A stretch of DNA of 64,000 nt from Klebsiella michiganensis (GCA_000963575.1 CP011077.1:2604001-2668000), one strand, 5' to 3'; positions 28,233 to 36,035 are shown, counted from the stretch's first letter. Program-made: numbers and translations. Notes: generated from the letters alone by a model not told the origin.

Positions 28233-28769
28233 ATGAAGCAGTTTCTCGACTTCCTGCCCCTGATTGTCTTCTTTGCCTTCTACAAGATGTACGACATTTT
28301 TGTCGGCACCTGGGCGCTGATCATCGCCACCGCCCTCGCGCTGGTTTACAGCTGGGTTAAATACCGCAAGCTGGAAAAAACCACGCTGGTGACCTTCGTG
28401 ATGGTTGCCGTGTTTGGCGGGCTGACGATTTACTTCCACAATGCCGAATTCATTAAGTGGAAAGTCACGCTGATTTACGGCCTGTTCGCCGCGGCGCTGC
28501 TGGTGATGCAGTTCGGCATGAACAAGCTGCTGATTCAAAGCATGCTGGGTAAAGAAATCACCTTGCCAACCGAAGTGTGGTTCCGCCTGAATATCGCCTG
28601 GGCGCTGTTCTTTATCGCCTGTGGTTTATTGAATATTTACGTGGCGTTCTGGCTACCGGAAAGCATCTGGATTAACTTTAAAGTCTTCGGGCTGACCGCC
28701 ATCACGCTGGTCTTTACCCTGCTGAGCGGCGTCTACATCTACCGTCATATGCCAAAGGAAGAGCAGTAA
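28233..28769 (+). CDS. yciB: Inner-membrane septation-associated protein YciB
   Basis: A 178-residue protein with five hydrophobic helices starting MKQFLDFLPLIVFFAFYKMYDI, the IspZ/YciB family signature. In E. coli YciB contributes to envelope integrity and interacts with elongation and division proteins. The stop overlaps the yciA start as TAATG. Confidence 0.96.
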   Translation: MKQFLDFLPLIVFFAFYKMYDIFVGTWALIIATALALVYSWVKYRKLEKTTLVTFVMVAVFGGLTIYFHNAEFIKWKVTLIYGLFAAALLVMQFGMNKLLIQSMLGKEITLPTEVWFRLNIAWALFFIACGLLNIYVAFWLPESIWINFKVFGLTAITLVFTLLSGVYIYRHMPKEEQ

Positions 28770-29164
28770 TGCCGAACGAATTACCGCAAGGTGAATTAGT
28801 GCTGCGCACCCTGGCTATGCCAGCGGACACCAACGCCAACGGCGATATTTTTGGCGGCTGGCTGATGTCGCAGATGGACATGGGCGGCGCCATTCAGGCC
28901 AAAGAAATCGCCCATGGCCGCGTCGTGACCGTGCGCGTGGACGGCATGACCTTCCTGAAGCCGGTGGCGGTAGGCGACGTGGTGTGCTGCTACGCCCGCT
29001 GCGTTAAGCGCGGGACAACGTCCATCACCATCAATGTGGAAGTCTGGGTGAAAAAGGTCTCTTCCGAGCCTATCGGCCAGCGCTACAAAGCCACCGAGGC
29101 GATATTTATCTATGTCGCCGTGGACAAAGAAGGCAAGCCTCGCGCGATACCTCAGATAGATTAA
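28769..29164 (+). CDS. yciA: Acyl-CoA thioesterase YciA
   Basis: A 131-residue hotdog-fold thioesterase that hydrolyses a broad range of acyl-CoAs. The active-site helix contains DTNANGDIFGGWLMSQMD (residues 18-35). It is intact and followed by its terminator at 29178. In E. coli the next gene is tonB on the opposite strand. Here 27 kb of CDI DNA separates them, and the last 70-140 bp of this gene recur three times within that DNA. Confidence 0.97.
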   Translation: MPNELPQGELVLRTLAMPADTNANGDIFGGWLMSQMDMGGAIQAKEIAHGRVVTVRVDGMTFLKPVAVGDVVCCYARCVKRGTTSITINVEVWVKKVSSEPIGQRYKATEAIFIYVAVDKEGKPRAIPQID

Positions 29165-29177
29165 TGCTTAAGAGAAG

Positions 29178-29199
29178 CCCGGCAATGCCGGGTTTTTTA
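29178..29199 (+). terminator. yciA terminator (template of the repeated tails)
   Basis: CCCGGC, loop AAT, GCCGGG, then TTTTTTAT. Degenerate copies follow the yciA-tail repeats at 35.5 and 37.0 kb; the copy at 31.7 kb has lost the stem. Confidence 0.9.
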
Positions 29200-29311
29200 T
29201 TCCCTATTATTCCTCAGTCAGGCATCATCACTCGAGGTTGAACTTAGGAACGATTCTTGTTCTGAAGAACTGCAAACATTCCACCAGAGAAGGTGGTTGA
29301 AGAGAAAAATA

Positions 29312-29854
29312 ATGAGCGCTAAAAACACAGATATCAGTAAATTTTTAAGTTATATATTGCGTCATAAACCCGAGTCAGTTGGCTTAACGCTGAATACCGA
29401 AGGTTGGGCTGCTATAGACGATATTATTTCTTGTTCAGCCAAAGAAGGTTTCTTTCTGGATCATGAAATCATTCAAAATATTGTAGATACCAGTGAAAAA
29501 AAACGCTTTACAATTTCAGATAATGGACTGTGCATTCGGGCCGCCCAGGGACATTCTACCCCACAGGTAAATATCAATTATAAAGAAAAAATACCGCCAT
29601 CCCTGTTATACCATGGTACGGCGACACGCTTTATGCCAGAGATACGAGAACATGGGTTAGCCCCCATGTCACGCCAGTATGTACATCTTTCCCCTGATGA
29701 AGAAACTGCAATTCAGGTGGGACAACGCCATGGTAGACCTGTGGTTCTTCAAGTGAAATCCTTGAGCATGCATGCACTAGGCTTTACATTTTTTCAGGCG
29801 GACAATGGCGTCTGGCTTACTGAATCGGTCCCATATCAATTTATTCAGGAATAG
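29312..29854 (+). CDS. kptA: RNA 2'-phosphotransferase KptA/Tpt1
   Basis: NAD+-dependent enzyme that removes an internal RNA 2'-phosphate, giving ADP-ribose 1'',2''-cyclic phosphate. The 180-residue product shows the family motifs SKFLSYILRHKPE at the N-terminus, LLYHGT, MSRQYVHLS and GRPVVLQVKS. An upstream in-frame TTG at 29297 is less likely than the ATG at 29312 (GAGAAAA before it). It is AT-rich compared with yciA and lies at the edge of the CDI island. E. coli K-12 carries kptA elsewhere, so it probably came with the island. Bacteria lack an obvious tRNA-splicing substrate; a role in repairing toxin-cut RNA is speculation. Confidence 0.92.
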   Translation: MSAKNTDISKFLSYILRHKPESVGLTLNTEGWAAIDDIISCSAKEGFFLDHEIIQNIVDTSEKKRFTISDNGLCIRAAQGHSTPQVNINYKEKIPPSLLYHGTATRFMPEIREHGLAPMSRQYVHLSPDEETAIQVGQRHGRPVVLQVKSLSMHALGFTFFQADNGVWLTESVPYQFIQE

Positions 29855-29944
29855 TTATTCATGGACCTCAGCCTTCTCAGCTTTATAACGGGCAGACTCG
29901 AGAAGCGCCATTGTAAATAGACCCGCGTCCTGGCTGAGTGTCTG
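29855..29944 (-). pseudogene. C-terminal remnant, possibly of an immunity gene
   Basis: A short reverse frame reads LSQDAGLFTMALLESARYKAEKAEVHE and stops next to the kptA stop. It resembles the tail of the SUKH-like protein at 31339-31641 (AYYESALYKDEG). There is no start and it is too short to call a gene. Confidence 0.3.
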
Positions 29945-29977
29945 CTAAAAATCAAAACAACTTGACCGGGGCCCGCT

Positions 29978-30354
29978 TCACTCACAATCTGATATCAAAG
30001 GACTGACAGAGGACAAAATATCAATAACATCCCCTGAGGTCACAATTAAGCAGTGAGTTATTGACTCACCCTCATGTACACCAACACTTTGTTCTGTAAA
30101 CCATTTTAAATACATGGATGCATTTACGGTATAAATACCCGTCAACATTTCCCCATTATGCTCTACCTGCATTTTTAATAGGTCACTTTCATCAGGAAGC
30201 CTGAATGAGTGAATCCAATCAAACTCAACTTTAATCTTACTCGCTCCTTCCAGTGTAAAAATTATCTCAAGCGCCCCCGATGCATATCTGATGTTCTCTA
30301 ACCGGCTTTTTTTAGTGTAAAACCACCGTCAATCCTCATCAATTTCTCAATCAT
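29978..30354 (-). pseudogene. Frameshifted CDI immunity gene
   Basis: The ATG at 30354 reads MIEKLMRIDGGFTLKK. A run of seven A (about 30308-30314) then shifts the frame. The next frame carries on as SRLENIRYASGALEIIF and runs open to 29978, ending SPLISDC-E. Rejoined, the protein would be about 125 residues, a normal CdiI size. It directly follows a toxin tail (30360-30539), as an immunity gene should. A sequencing error in the homopolymer is the alternative to true decay. The family is not recognised. Confidence 0.55.
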
Positions 30355-30359
30355 ATAGA

Positions 30360-30539
30360 TTACCCATCGGGTATAAATTTAATTCCGTTCCTAACTAATT
30401 GAATTTTCGTTAGTAGTATTCCATCTGCACTGCTTTTATACACAATTACGGCCCTGCCAGGAGATAGTTTTCCAACTCGTCCACCAGGAATATCTCTTAT
30501 ATAACCTTGTAATACATCATAAGCCAGAGAGTGAAAATC
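30360..30539 (-). pseudogene. C-terminal tail of a CdiA-CT toxin
   Basis: A 59-codon frame closed upstream by a stop reads DFHSLAYDVLQGYIRDIPGG and ends with IKFIPDG. It ends six bases before the frameshifted immunity start, the usual CT-to-immunity spacing. No start codon or upstream pretoxin region remains. The toxin family is not recognised. Confidence 0.45.
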
Positions 30540-30543
30540 TTAC

Positions 30544-30843
30544 CTAGCAAAGCGAGACATGACCATAACCGAATCTGGACTGGATTACCCCCCCACACTC
30601 CAATTCGCATGTTATAAAATCCTCAAGAATTAATTTATCTTCAACCTCAAATACCGTCACCTCACCTTTGAATCTGAGTGCTAAACCATCCGTAAACTGG
30701 ATGATAAACCCGTCTTCAAGTTCTTTAATTTCGTCAACATAATATTGGTTATCGAATGGACGTCCATAAGAGCCATTGGGTAAGAAAAAGTAAATTGAAC
30801 ACCTGTTTTTAAGCCACTCTTTTACTCGTTCAATTTGTTTCAT
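30544..30843 (-). CDS. Putative orphan immunity protein (99 aa)
   Basis: A small soluble protein with no signal or membrane segment: MKQIERVKEWLKNRCSIYFF at the start, several beta-strand-like segments and one Cys pair near the end (TCELEC). I do not recognise the family. Its low GC, size and place in a run of reverse-strand immunity-like genes support an immunity role. No cognate toxin remains upstream; instead a 40-bp degenerate copy of another immunity gene start lies there. Confidence 0.5.
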   Translation of the reverse strand: MKQIERVKEWLKNRCSIYFFLPNGSYGRPFDNQYYVDEIKELEDGFIIQFTDGLALRFKGEVTVFEVEDKLILEDFITCELECGGVIQSRFGYGHVSLC

Positions 30844-30849
30844 TTTTTA

Positions 30850-30890
30850 TTACCCGGCTGCACATAGCGTAAAACCACCATAATTGTCAT
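30850..30890 (-). repeat. Degenerate copy of an immunity-gene 5' end
   Basis: Reverse-strand 30890-30850 aligns with 30339-30299, the start of the frameshifted immunity gene. They share ATGA, ATT, GGTGGTTTTAC, CTA and AGCCGG at matching spacing. It lies just before the 99-aa gene and marks an old duplication or recombination edge. Confidence 0.45.
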
Positions 30891-30977
30891 CTGTAATGCA
30901 AGATTACTTCCCACAGCATTATTCACTGAAGACACTTCATTATATTATTTGATTACACAATAAGTCAGTGATAAATA

Positions 30978-31277
30978 TCATTTAGCTATCATTTCCTTTA
31001 TCCAGGGTTCATTTTTAGAATGACGCCATGCATGCCATCCGAGTGGAAGGTCTGCAAGGAGAGTAATTGTTGGGTCAAGACAGACAATAGCCTTCAGGCT
31101 GACTAAAATAGCATCTTTTTCGAACGCAACTCCTGGTTGGTTAGTATGAAACTGCCATGCTCCATCATCGTTATCATGCGATACATATGCGATCCACTCT
31201 TTCTCATAAACAATTTTTCTATTAACAATAACAGCCGTATTTGGCAAATCGCTGAATTTCCATTGTGATTTTGTCAT
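30978..31277 (-). CDS. Putative immunity protein, DUF2185/Imm33-like (99 aa)
   Basis: The segment YVSHDNDDGAWQFHT followed by LVSLKAIVCLDPTITLLADL and PLGWHAWR resembles the DUF2185 family, regarded as immunity proteins of polymorphic toxins. The assignment is from memory of the motif. 99 residues, cytosolic, intact frame. There is no toxin gene upstream; the preceding gene (31339-31641) is another immunity-like protein. It is therefore an orphan immunity gene that could protect against toxins of related strains. Confidence 0.6.
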   Translation of the reverse strand: MTKSQWKFSDLPNTAVIVNRKIVYEKEWIAYVSHDNDDGAWQFHTNQPGVAFEKDAILVSLKAIVCLDPTITLLADLPLGWHAWRHSKNEPWIKEMIAK

Positions 31278-31338
31278 TTTTTTATAATCTTATTCATTCG
31301 TTTTTTGTCTATTCTACTCTCGCGATAAAACTTGAGCA

Positions 31339-31641
31339 TTAAATAATTACTCCTTGCCCTCTGCCTTCATCTTTATAAAGGGCAGACTCATAATAAGCCA
31401 CTTTCAACCATTCATCAAACGTATCTGCGTATCCTCTGCCTTCCCAGCCAACTGAGGCAAATGCGTGAACATAATAAACTGTTGGTTCTCCAGATGTATC
31501 CGCACCATCAAAACAAACGATATCACCTGAGTATCGCCAATTAGCAAAAGGAATTAACCTCCTTTCAGGATAAAGTTCTGTTATTTTTTTACACCAAAAT
31601 TCGACATAATTTGCAGAACTGCAAAAAACCACTAAGGCCAT
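31339..31641 (-). CDS. N-terminally truncated SUKH-like immunity protein
   Basis: 100 codons. The segment RLIPFANWRYSGDIVCFDGAD, then PTVYYVHAFASVGWE and a final FDEWLKVAYYE helix resemble the C-terminal two thirds of SMI1/KNR4 (SUKH) immunity proteins. The usual N-terminal helices are missing. The apparent start ATG is formed exactly where the yciA-tail repeat begins (about 31637), so the gene was cut by the recombination that placed the repeat there. Confidence 0.5.
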   Translation of the reverse strand: MALVVFCSSANYVEFWCKKITELYPERRLIPFANWRYSGDIVCFDGADTSGEPTVYYVHAFASVGWEGRGYADTFDEWLKVAYYESALYKDEGRGQGVII

Positions 31642-31735
31642 TTTTATCTACGTACCCGTGAGCAAAGAATACAGAGCTCGTGCCATACCTCAGATAGATT
31701 TTCACTTAAGAGAAACCTAGCAACTCCATTATTCA
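31637..31735 (+). repeat. yciA 3'-end copy 2
   Basis: Plus-strand GCCATTTTTATCTACG..., CATACCTCAGATAGATTTTC and ACTTAAGAGAAACC align with the last 60 bases of yciA and the start of its terminator region (29098-29190). It is degenerate, with the terminator stem lost. Left flank: truncated immunity gene. Right flank: after 160 bp, an immunity gene. Confidence 0.8.
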
Positions 31736-31895
31736 GAGCATTATCAATATAACAAGGAAACTTAAAAATCATCTATAAATGAACACTATAATTAAAACTC
31801 ATAGATATATACAGATAAAAAAGAAGAGCATCGCTTATTATTTATATAAAAATTAACCCTGAAAAAAATTTACGAACGATATCGCACCATCGCCA

Positions 31896-32378
31896 TTAAA
31901 GAATATGTAATCCTGACTTTTTTATCATGGATTTTATTGAAGTGAGATGCGTAAATTCACTTTTAAATAAATAAAGTGAATGAGTTAAATCATAACCGAC
32001 CATGGCATATAAACCTATGTCATGAAAATAAAAATTACACAGAGGATTTTCTCTCATGGCTGATGATATTGCCATAGAATAAATTGGAAATTCAACCTCT
32101 TCATGAACAACACCATCTGATATTAAAGAAACATGACCACAAGATTCCTCATACAAATTAGAGTATAAAGCTAAAAACTTCTTTTCTATATTTATGAACT
32201 GCCTTACTTTCACAGGATCGTCTCCTACATCAGCAAAGCTGACTATTTCTTCCGCAAGATACTCATCTCCAGACAAATAATGAGTGAAGTGAGAGACACT
32301 AATTTCAAAAAACAGTTCAATCATCGAACCCTGGTCATCAAAATCTATATCATTTAATATTTTTTGTAACTTACTCAC
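31896..32378 (-). CDS. Putative orphan immunity protein (160 aa)
   Basis: An acidic soluble protein starting MSKLQKILNDIDFDDQGSMI, with no membrane segment. The family is not recognised. The start overlaps the end of the preceding frameshifted gene by four bases (ATGA), so the two were once coupled. AT-rich like the other orphan genes. It sits immediately to the right of yciA-tail copy 2, the position an immunity gene had before displacement. Confidence 0.5.
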   Translation of the reverse strand: MSKLQKILNDIDFDDQGSMIELFFEISVSHFTHYLSGDEYLAEEIVSFADVGDDPVKVRQFINIEKKFLALYSNLYEESCGHVSLISDGVVHEEVEFPIYSMAISSAMRENPLCNFYFHDIGLYAMVGYDLTHSLYLFKSEFTHLTSIKSMIKKSGLHIL

Positions 32379-32709
32379 TTTCTTGACATGTTCCTATTTT
32401 TATCCAGCGACGTCCAGGCACTACCGCCATGTAAATCAGACAGGGTTGATAAGAAAATATCATTATCATTCAATATGTTGAAGCTATACAAAAGATACTC
32501 TCTGAGCTCTTTATCCAGAAAGCTCACACTGACCCATCCAGCATTCTGCGTTACATTAATAAAACATGATGGATTCGTATCAGAACCAATCAGCACAGTG
32601 TAAGGCTCACCTACCTTGTGTTTTTTGAGGGCTTTCTTTTCATCCCATAAGTCGATTGGTTTTTTCTTTGCTCTAAACCATGATTTATAGTAAAAACATT
32701 CTTATTCAT
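32375..32709 (-). pseudogene. Frameshifted immunity-like gene
   Basis: The ATG at 32709 has a good ribosome site (GGGGAAG) and reads MNKNVF. A shift in a TTTTT run then moves the coding frame to YYKSWFRAKKKPIDLWDEKK, which runs through HKVGEPYTVLIGSDTNPSC to the stop at 32375. Rejoined, about 111 residues. Without the repair only 73 codons from an internal start remain. The family is not recognised; a sequencing error is possible. Confidence 0.5.
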
Positions 32710-33031
32710 TTATATACTTCCCCGTTAGTATTACGGGTCATTACATTAGCTTTTTTAGCTGAACTAAGTACTCATTGAGATATAGGTTTAGCTTAAGAAG
32801 GAATCTCCAGAATATTATCCCCCTTCAACTGACTCCTGGAAGTCCCCAGCAAACATTCCCTTGGTTTATAGATTTGATATTTTTCTCAATTATGATGGTG
32901 TCCCAAAAATGTATCTTGATTGATCGTGTCACTTGGGTTCACAACATCAATACCGACGAGGAATCTAACGTCGCCCCCGAGATCCTAGAGCAGTTCATGT
33001 CCACCCAGCGATGGTTTTCGGGATAACGAGG
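32710..33031. other. Gene-poor stretch between orphan modules
   Basis: No convincing reverse-strand gene. A forward frame at 32893-33026 ends PEILEQFMSTQRWFSG, which superficially recalls a maltokinase-type N-terminus, but it has no context and is not called. Confidence 0.4.
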
Positions 33032-33514
33032 CTAATATGGTAAACAATAAGCACCTTCTAAAGATTCATATTGTAAGACTGCATACTTACCTTCGGATAG
33101 ATATTCTACATCTATCGGTTCCGGAGGATATTCTTTGGTATAAATACCTTCTAAAAAAGCACGATACTGTTCCAGCATGTATAATGTTTGTTCAATCGTT
33201 AAAAGAATCTGTAGGTGTTCAGAATATTCACATCCAATAAATACCTTATCTTGAGTAACCATTACACAATAGGCATTCCCTATCCCAAAATTACCATCAT
33301 TTTCTTTACCTGAAGCAAGATCAGTTAGATTTTTTACCCATATATCTAGTGAATTTACCCCCCAAGATAGATCTGAGGATAGCCATCCTGCAATTGCACA
33401 TACTCCGTATCCTTGTCTCGGTGTATGCCTAATGTTTTCATCATCCTCCAGTGCAGTAGGAACAAAATGATTATGGAAGTCACTCCATCTTAAATATAGC
33501 TTTTTACTGTACAT
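33032..33514 (-). CDS. Orphan CdiI-type immunity protein (160 aa)
   Basis: The ATG at 33514 lies one base after the stop of the toxin fragment at 33516-33842, which fixes it as the start over an upstream in-frame Met inside the toxin. The soluble product starts MYSKKLYLRWSDFHNHF and contains a long central Trp-rich segment (GWLSSDLSWGVNSLDIWVK). The family is not recognised. Function as cognate immunity is inferred from adjacency to the CT fragment. Confidence 0.65.
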   Translation of the reverse strand: MYSKKLYLRWSDFHNHFVPTALEDDENIRHTPRQGYGVCAIAGWLSSDLSWGVNSLDIWVKNLTDLASGKENDGNFGIGNAYCVMVTQDKVFIGCEYSEHLQILLTIEQTLYMLEQYRAFLEGIYTKEYPPEPIDVEYLSEGKYAVLQYESLEGAYCLPY

Positions 33515-33515
33515 T

Positions 33516-33842
33516 CTACTTCCCTTTAGCGTAAACAGGCCAAGCGGTTGCTCCGGTTCCATCTGGTTTCCCATAGTAACCTTCTATCTTAATGCCAGAA
33601 GAAGAGATACCTTGCCATTTATCTGCGTTAAAAGAGTATGGCGACGAGTTTTTAAACGCCCTTTCAATTTCCTGAGCGGCTTGACGTTTTGACCATTGCT
33701 CAAGGAAGAAGGTCGTTACAGCCTTTTTTGGTATCCACTGTCCTGTCGCAGGATCTTTTACAGAAATATAACCCATTGATACACCATCAGCATCAGGAGT
33801 GCCTGTAACTATCTCCGCCAGTGGATTTGATATGGATATCAC
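33516..33842 (-). CDS. Orphan CdiA-CT toxin fragment
   Basis: Open frame of 108 residues starting MISISNPLAEIVTGTPDADG and ending in a compact domain with GYYGKPDGTGATAWPVYAKGK. Upstream in the same direction (to about 33940), a decayed segment reads GISLSYGSLSS and then TVSGSKLNAG. Such segments are typical of the CdiA/FHA repeat region, so the toxin is joined to a scrap of CdiA. There is no pretoxin VENN and no export signal, so it cannot be delivered unless recombined into full-length cdiA. The toxin class is not recognised. Confidence 0.55.
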   Translation of the reverse strand: MISISNPLAEIVTGTPDADGVSMGYISVKDPATGQWIPKKAVTTFFLEQWSKRQAAQEIERAFKNSSPYSFNADKWQGISSSGIKIEGYYGKPDGTGATAWPVYAKGK

Positions 33843-33929
33843 GCCCGCGTTCAGCTTACTGCCTGAGACAGTCTAATGCCCAATTTTACACTCAGAGGTT
33901 GACGACAGGCTACCGTAGCTGAGGCTAAT

Positions 33930-34417
33930 GCCTATGATCCAGCGAAACCCACCACGCTTTCACGCAGAAGGGAAACTGGCTCTATGTCGCGCGTAACGTT
34001 AAGTTGCATGCTACTGACTGCAGAGGAGCCAGTACTTAGGGTTAGGCTAAATACTGCGATTCGTTACGCAATAAACCAGATAAGTGCTTGCCAGCGGCCC
34101 CACCTTCCCGCATTGAGTTTTACGACCGGGTGCGGTACGACTATCTGCCGCTTCAGGGTGCGTGGATTTCACTGGCCGGGTTTACGCCGGGGATGCCGAT
34201 AAAAATCCGGGTAATGCCGGACTGCATTGTGATAACCGCCCAGAACAGCCGCGAACTTTGGGGCTGTGCTGAGGGGTTAAGCGTCACACATTTCAACAAG
34301 AAGAAGATGCAGCAGTGGATAAAAAGCTTCCCTGGGGCGTTGAACGACACCGGCGATATCCCGGTTATCAGGCGGGAATCGCCCCGCTATGATTGCCTGA
34401 AGCGGGGTAAGAACTAA
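33930..34417 (+). pseudogene. symE: SymE-family gene, frameshifted, with a second relic at its 5' side
   Basis: The forward frame 34088-34417 contains LQGAWISLAGFTPGMPIKIR and MPDCIVITAQN, matching the AbrB-like core of SymE. The N-terminal part (LNTAIRY, 34040-34070) is in another frame, so one indel is needed. Just before it, 33935-34040 holds a further degenerate symE end (SRVTLSCMLLTAEEP), equivalent to the relic at 38.7 kb. SymE is an SOS-induced nucleoid-associated toxin in E. coli, controlled by antisense SymR. Functionality here is doubtful. Confidence 0.6.
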
Positions 34418-34461
34418 GACTTAACGTGAATATCCCAACCGCATGAAGTTGGGATTATCAT

Positions 34462-34779
34462 CTAACCAATAAATTCATCTCTTTCATAAGGTTCTGGCCA
34501 GGAGCCTTCAAATGCAACTGCTTCAATTTCCAACTGATTTGATGTAACCAGACTAACCATAAAACAACCACCATATGGTAGTTTTTTATGCTCAAAATTA
34601 CGTTCCCAATAGCGTTTTTCTTTATTTATTTTAGAGAAAGGCTGGTTGAGCTGTACCGTGGTAAAAAATCCAACACCCGTTCTATTCCTTTCTAAAACCT
34701 CAGCACTATCCAATTGAAAAACCAATTCTTCACCGAGTGCAAAGGTCAACGCGAAATATTCTTCATCCAATAACTGCAT
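34462..34779 (-). CDS. Orphan immunity protein (105 aa) paired with the toxin at 34779
   Basis: Starts at the TAATG overlap with the toxin stop, the tight coupling seen for the other orphan pairs. Soluble, acidic, starting MQLLDEEYFALTFALGEELV. The family is not recognised. Intact, so it may still protect against strains carrying the matching CdiA-CT. Confidence 0.65.
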   Translation of the reverse strand: MQLLDEEYFALTFALGEELVFQLDSAEVLERNRTGVGFFTTVQLNQPFSKINKEKRYWERNFEHKKLPYGGCFMVSLVTSNQLEIEAVAFEGSWPEPYERDEFIG

Positions 34780-35276
34780 TAGAACGGCCTCAAAGGCGCT
34801 GTTGATATTCTGAATTCACCATTAACAGCAATGTCCTTGACACTTACATTGCTGTTACCAACACGTACTGTTACCCAACTCCCTGTTTGATAAGAACCCG
34901 AATTTCTAGCCAAAGGTTGAGCTGCATTATGCATTTCTTTTAAAGCTGCTTCCTGAGAACCAAACTCTTTTATAAGGCTACTGACTTGATGCTTATCTGC
35001 AAATATATGGGATACTTTTTTGGTATCATATCCCAACTTCTCAACATCTTTCTTCGCTATTTCAGCTGATTGCTGGCTCCGCGCATTCCCCTCATCTTCT
35101 GGCCCCCAGCCACCTGGCGTTCCTGAACCCGCGCCACCGTATTCGGCTTTGTCATCATCCGACAGGTCCTTGCCTACATTTGGTTGGCTTTGCTTATTGT
35201 CACCACCACCAAGCATTTCACCAATAATAACCCCAAGGCCCGCATCTGCCGCACCGCCTGCGGTGCCACCGCCCAT
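34779..35276 (-). CDS. Orphan CdiA-CT toxin module
   Basis: The open frame actually extends to 35321 and begins NSLGDDLIRGGG, a relic of the VENN-type boundary. The Met at 35276 is only the first available start. A Gly-rich linker with GGWGPEDEGNARSQ precedes a C-terminal domain of about 75 residues: SHIFADKHQVSSLIKEFGSQ, WVTVRVGNSNVSV and FRISTAPLRPF. The conserved His-rich start and final strand recall BECR-fold RNase toxins (phage Barnase-EndoU-ColicinE5/D-RelE type). That is a tentative reading. No secretion signal. Confidence 0.6.
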   Translation of the reverse strand: MGGGTAGGAADAGLGVIIGEMLGGGDNKQSQPNVGKDLSDDDKAEYGGAGSGTPGGWGPEDEGNARSQQSAEIAKKDVEKLGYDTKKVSHIFADKHQVSSLIKEFGSQEAALKEMHNAAQPLARNSGSYQTGSWVTVRVGNSNVSVKDIAVNGEFRISTAPLRPF

Positions 35277-35321
35277 ACCACCACCGCGTATGAGGTCATC
35301 ACCGAGACTATTAGGACAAGT

Positions 35322-35402
35322 TCAAGTTTGATGAACATAACCACGCCCCCTATCAAAAAAACGTTCAATCTCAGAAGGTGTTGGCTTTTTCCGGGCCGAT
35401 CG
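35322..35402 (-). pseudogene. Short C-terminal relic at a recombination edge
   Basis: Reverse frame RKKPTPSEIERFFDRGRGYV followed by HQT and a stop. It lies between the orphan toxin and yciA-tail copy 3. It looks like the end of a lost gene; identity unknown. Confidence 0.3.
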
Positions 35403-35527
35403 GCCAGCGCAATAAAGCCACCGAGGCGATATTTATCTATGTTGCCATGGATAAAGAAGGCAGCCTCGCACGATACCTCAGACGGACTAGCGCTTAAGAG
35501 AAACACGGCAATGCCGGTTTTTTTATC
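35390..35527 (+). repeat. yciA 3'-end copy 3 (best preserved)
   Basis: About 138 bp aligning with 29063-29200. It keeps CGGCCAGCGC, AAAGCCACCGAGGCGATATT, GATACCTCAGA, CTTAAGAGAAA and the CGGCAATGCCGG terminator with its T-run. Several substitutions break the reading frame. Same orientation as yciA. Confidence 0.92.
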
Positions 35528-35534
35528 ACTATGC

Positions 35535-35600
35535 TACAGAGGCTGTCTGCTGTTCAAGTTTGCGCTCGGAGATTGACGACTAGCTGCCGAGGCAATGATT
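35535..35600 (-). repeat. Decayed CdiA/symE-border scrap
   Basis: GAGGCTGTCTGCTG..., CAAGTTTGCGCTCGGAGATT and GACGACT match 39896-39945 closely and 33890-33910 partly. On the reverse strand the best-preserved version reads GVSLSYGSQSS. These scraps mark the upstream edges of orphan modules. Confidence 0.65.
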
Positions 35601-35669
35601 GCAATAACTCCGTAGGTAATCTGACAGGCAAAAAAAATCCCGCCAGCTGTGGGCGGGATAGACATTATT

Positions 35670-36035
35670 TTAGGTCCATAACTCTTTACCATCGGATGAT
35701 AACCATACCACTCCGGCAGGAGCTTTAACCAAAAACCACATACCATACTCATCTAAATCATCATCTTCCTCTTCGCATGGGTATGGTGGCCAAGCTGCTT
35801 GTATCATCAATACTTGTTGCTCAACAGAGCCCGATAAAAAAACACCATTCACCGCTAATTTTATTTTTTTCTCAGTTAATAGTCTGGTCAATATACAAAA
35901 AAACACTTTCTTTCTGAAGGCGTAATTATCAGAAATCTCAGCACATTCAACACTGATATGCTGCCATATAGTTCCCATTGACAGGCCATAAGAACTTTTA
36001 ATAACCAATGAACATATTTCATTAATATCTTTCAT
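35670..36035 (-). CDS. DUF596-type immunity protein (121 aa)
   Basis: The layout ILTRLLTEKKIKLAVNGVFL, GSVEQQVLMIQAAWPPYP and the end WFLVKAPAGVVWLSSDGKEL match DUF596, found beside CDI and polymorphic toxin loci. Soluble, intact. It starts at a TAATG overlap with the stop of the toxin fragment upstream (36035-36855), so it is that toxin's likely immunity partner. Confidence 0.7.
   Translation of the reverse strand: MKDINEICSLVIKSSYGLSMGTIWQHISVECAEISDNYAFRKKVFFCILTRLLTEKKIKLAVNGVFLSGSVEQQVLMIQAAWPPYPCEEEDDDLDEYGMWFLVKAPAGVVWLSSDGKELWT

Noticed and set aside
32775..33026. Forward frame ending PEILEQFMSTQRWFSG, resembling a maltokinase or trehalose synthase fragment
   Set aside because: Only about 15 residues look familiar, there are no neighbours of that pathway, and the frame begins in low-complexity sequence. 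Chance or a tiny relic cannot be told apart.
34153..34350. Reverse frame of 65 aa opposite symE as a separate immunity gene
   Set aside because: It is antisense to the recognisable SymE core and has no coupling to a toxin fragment.
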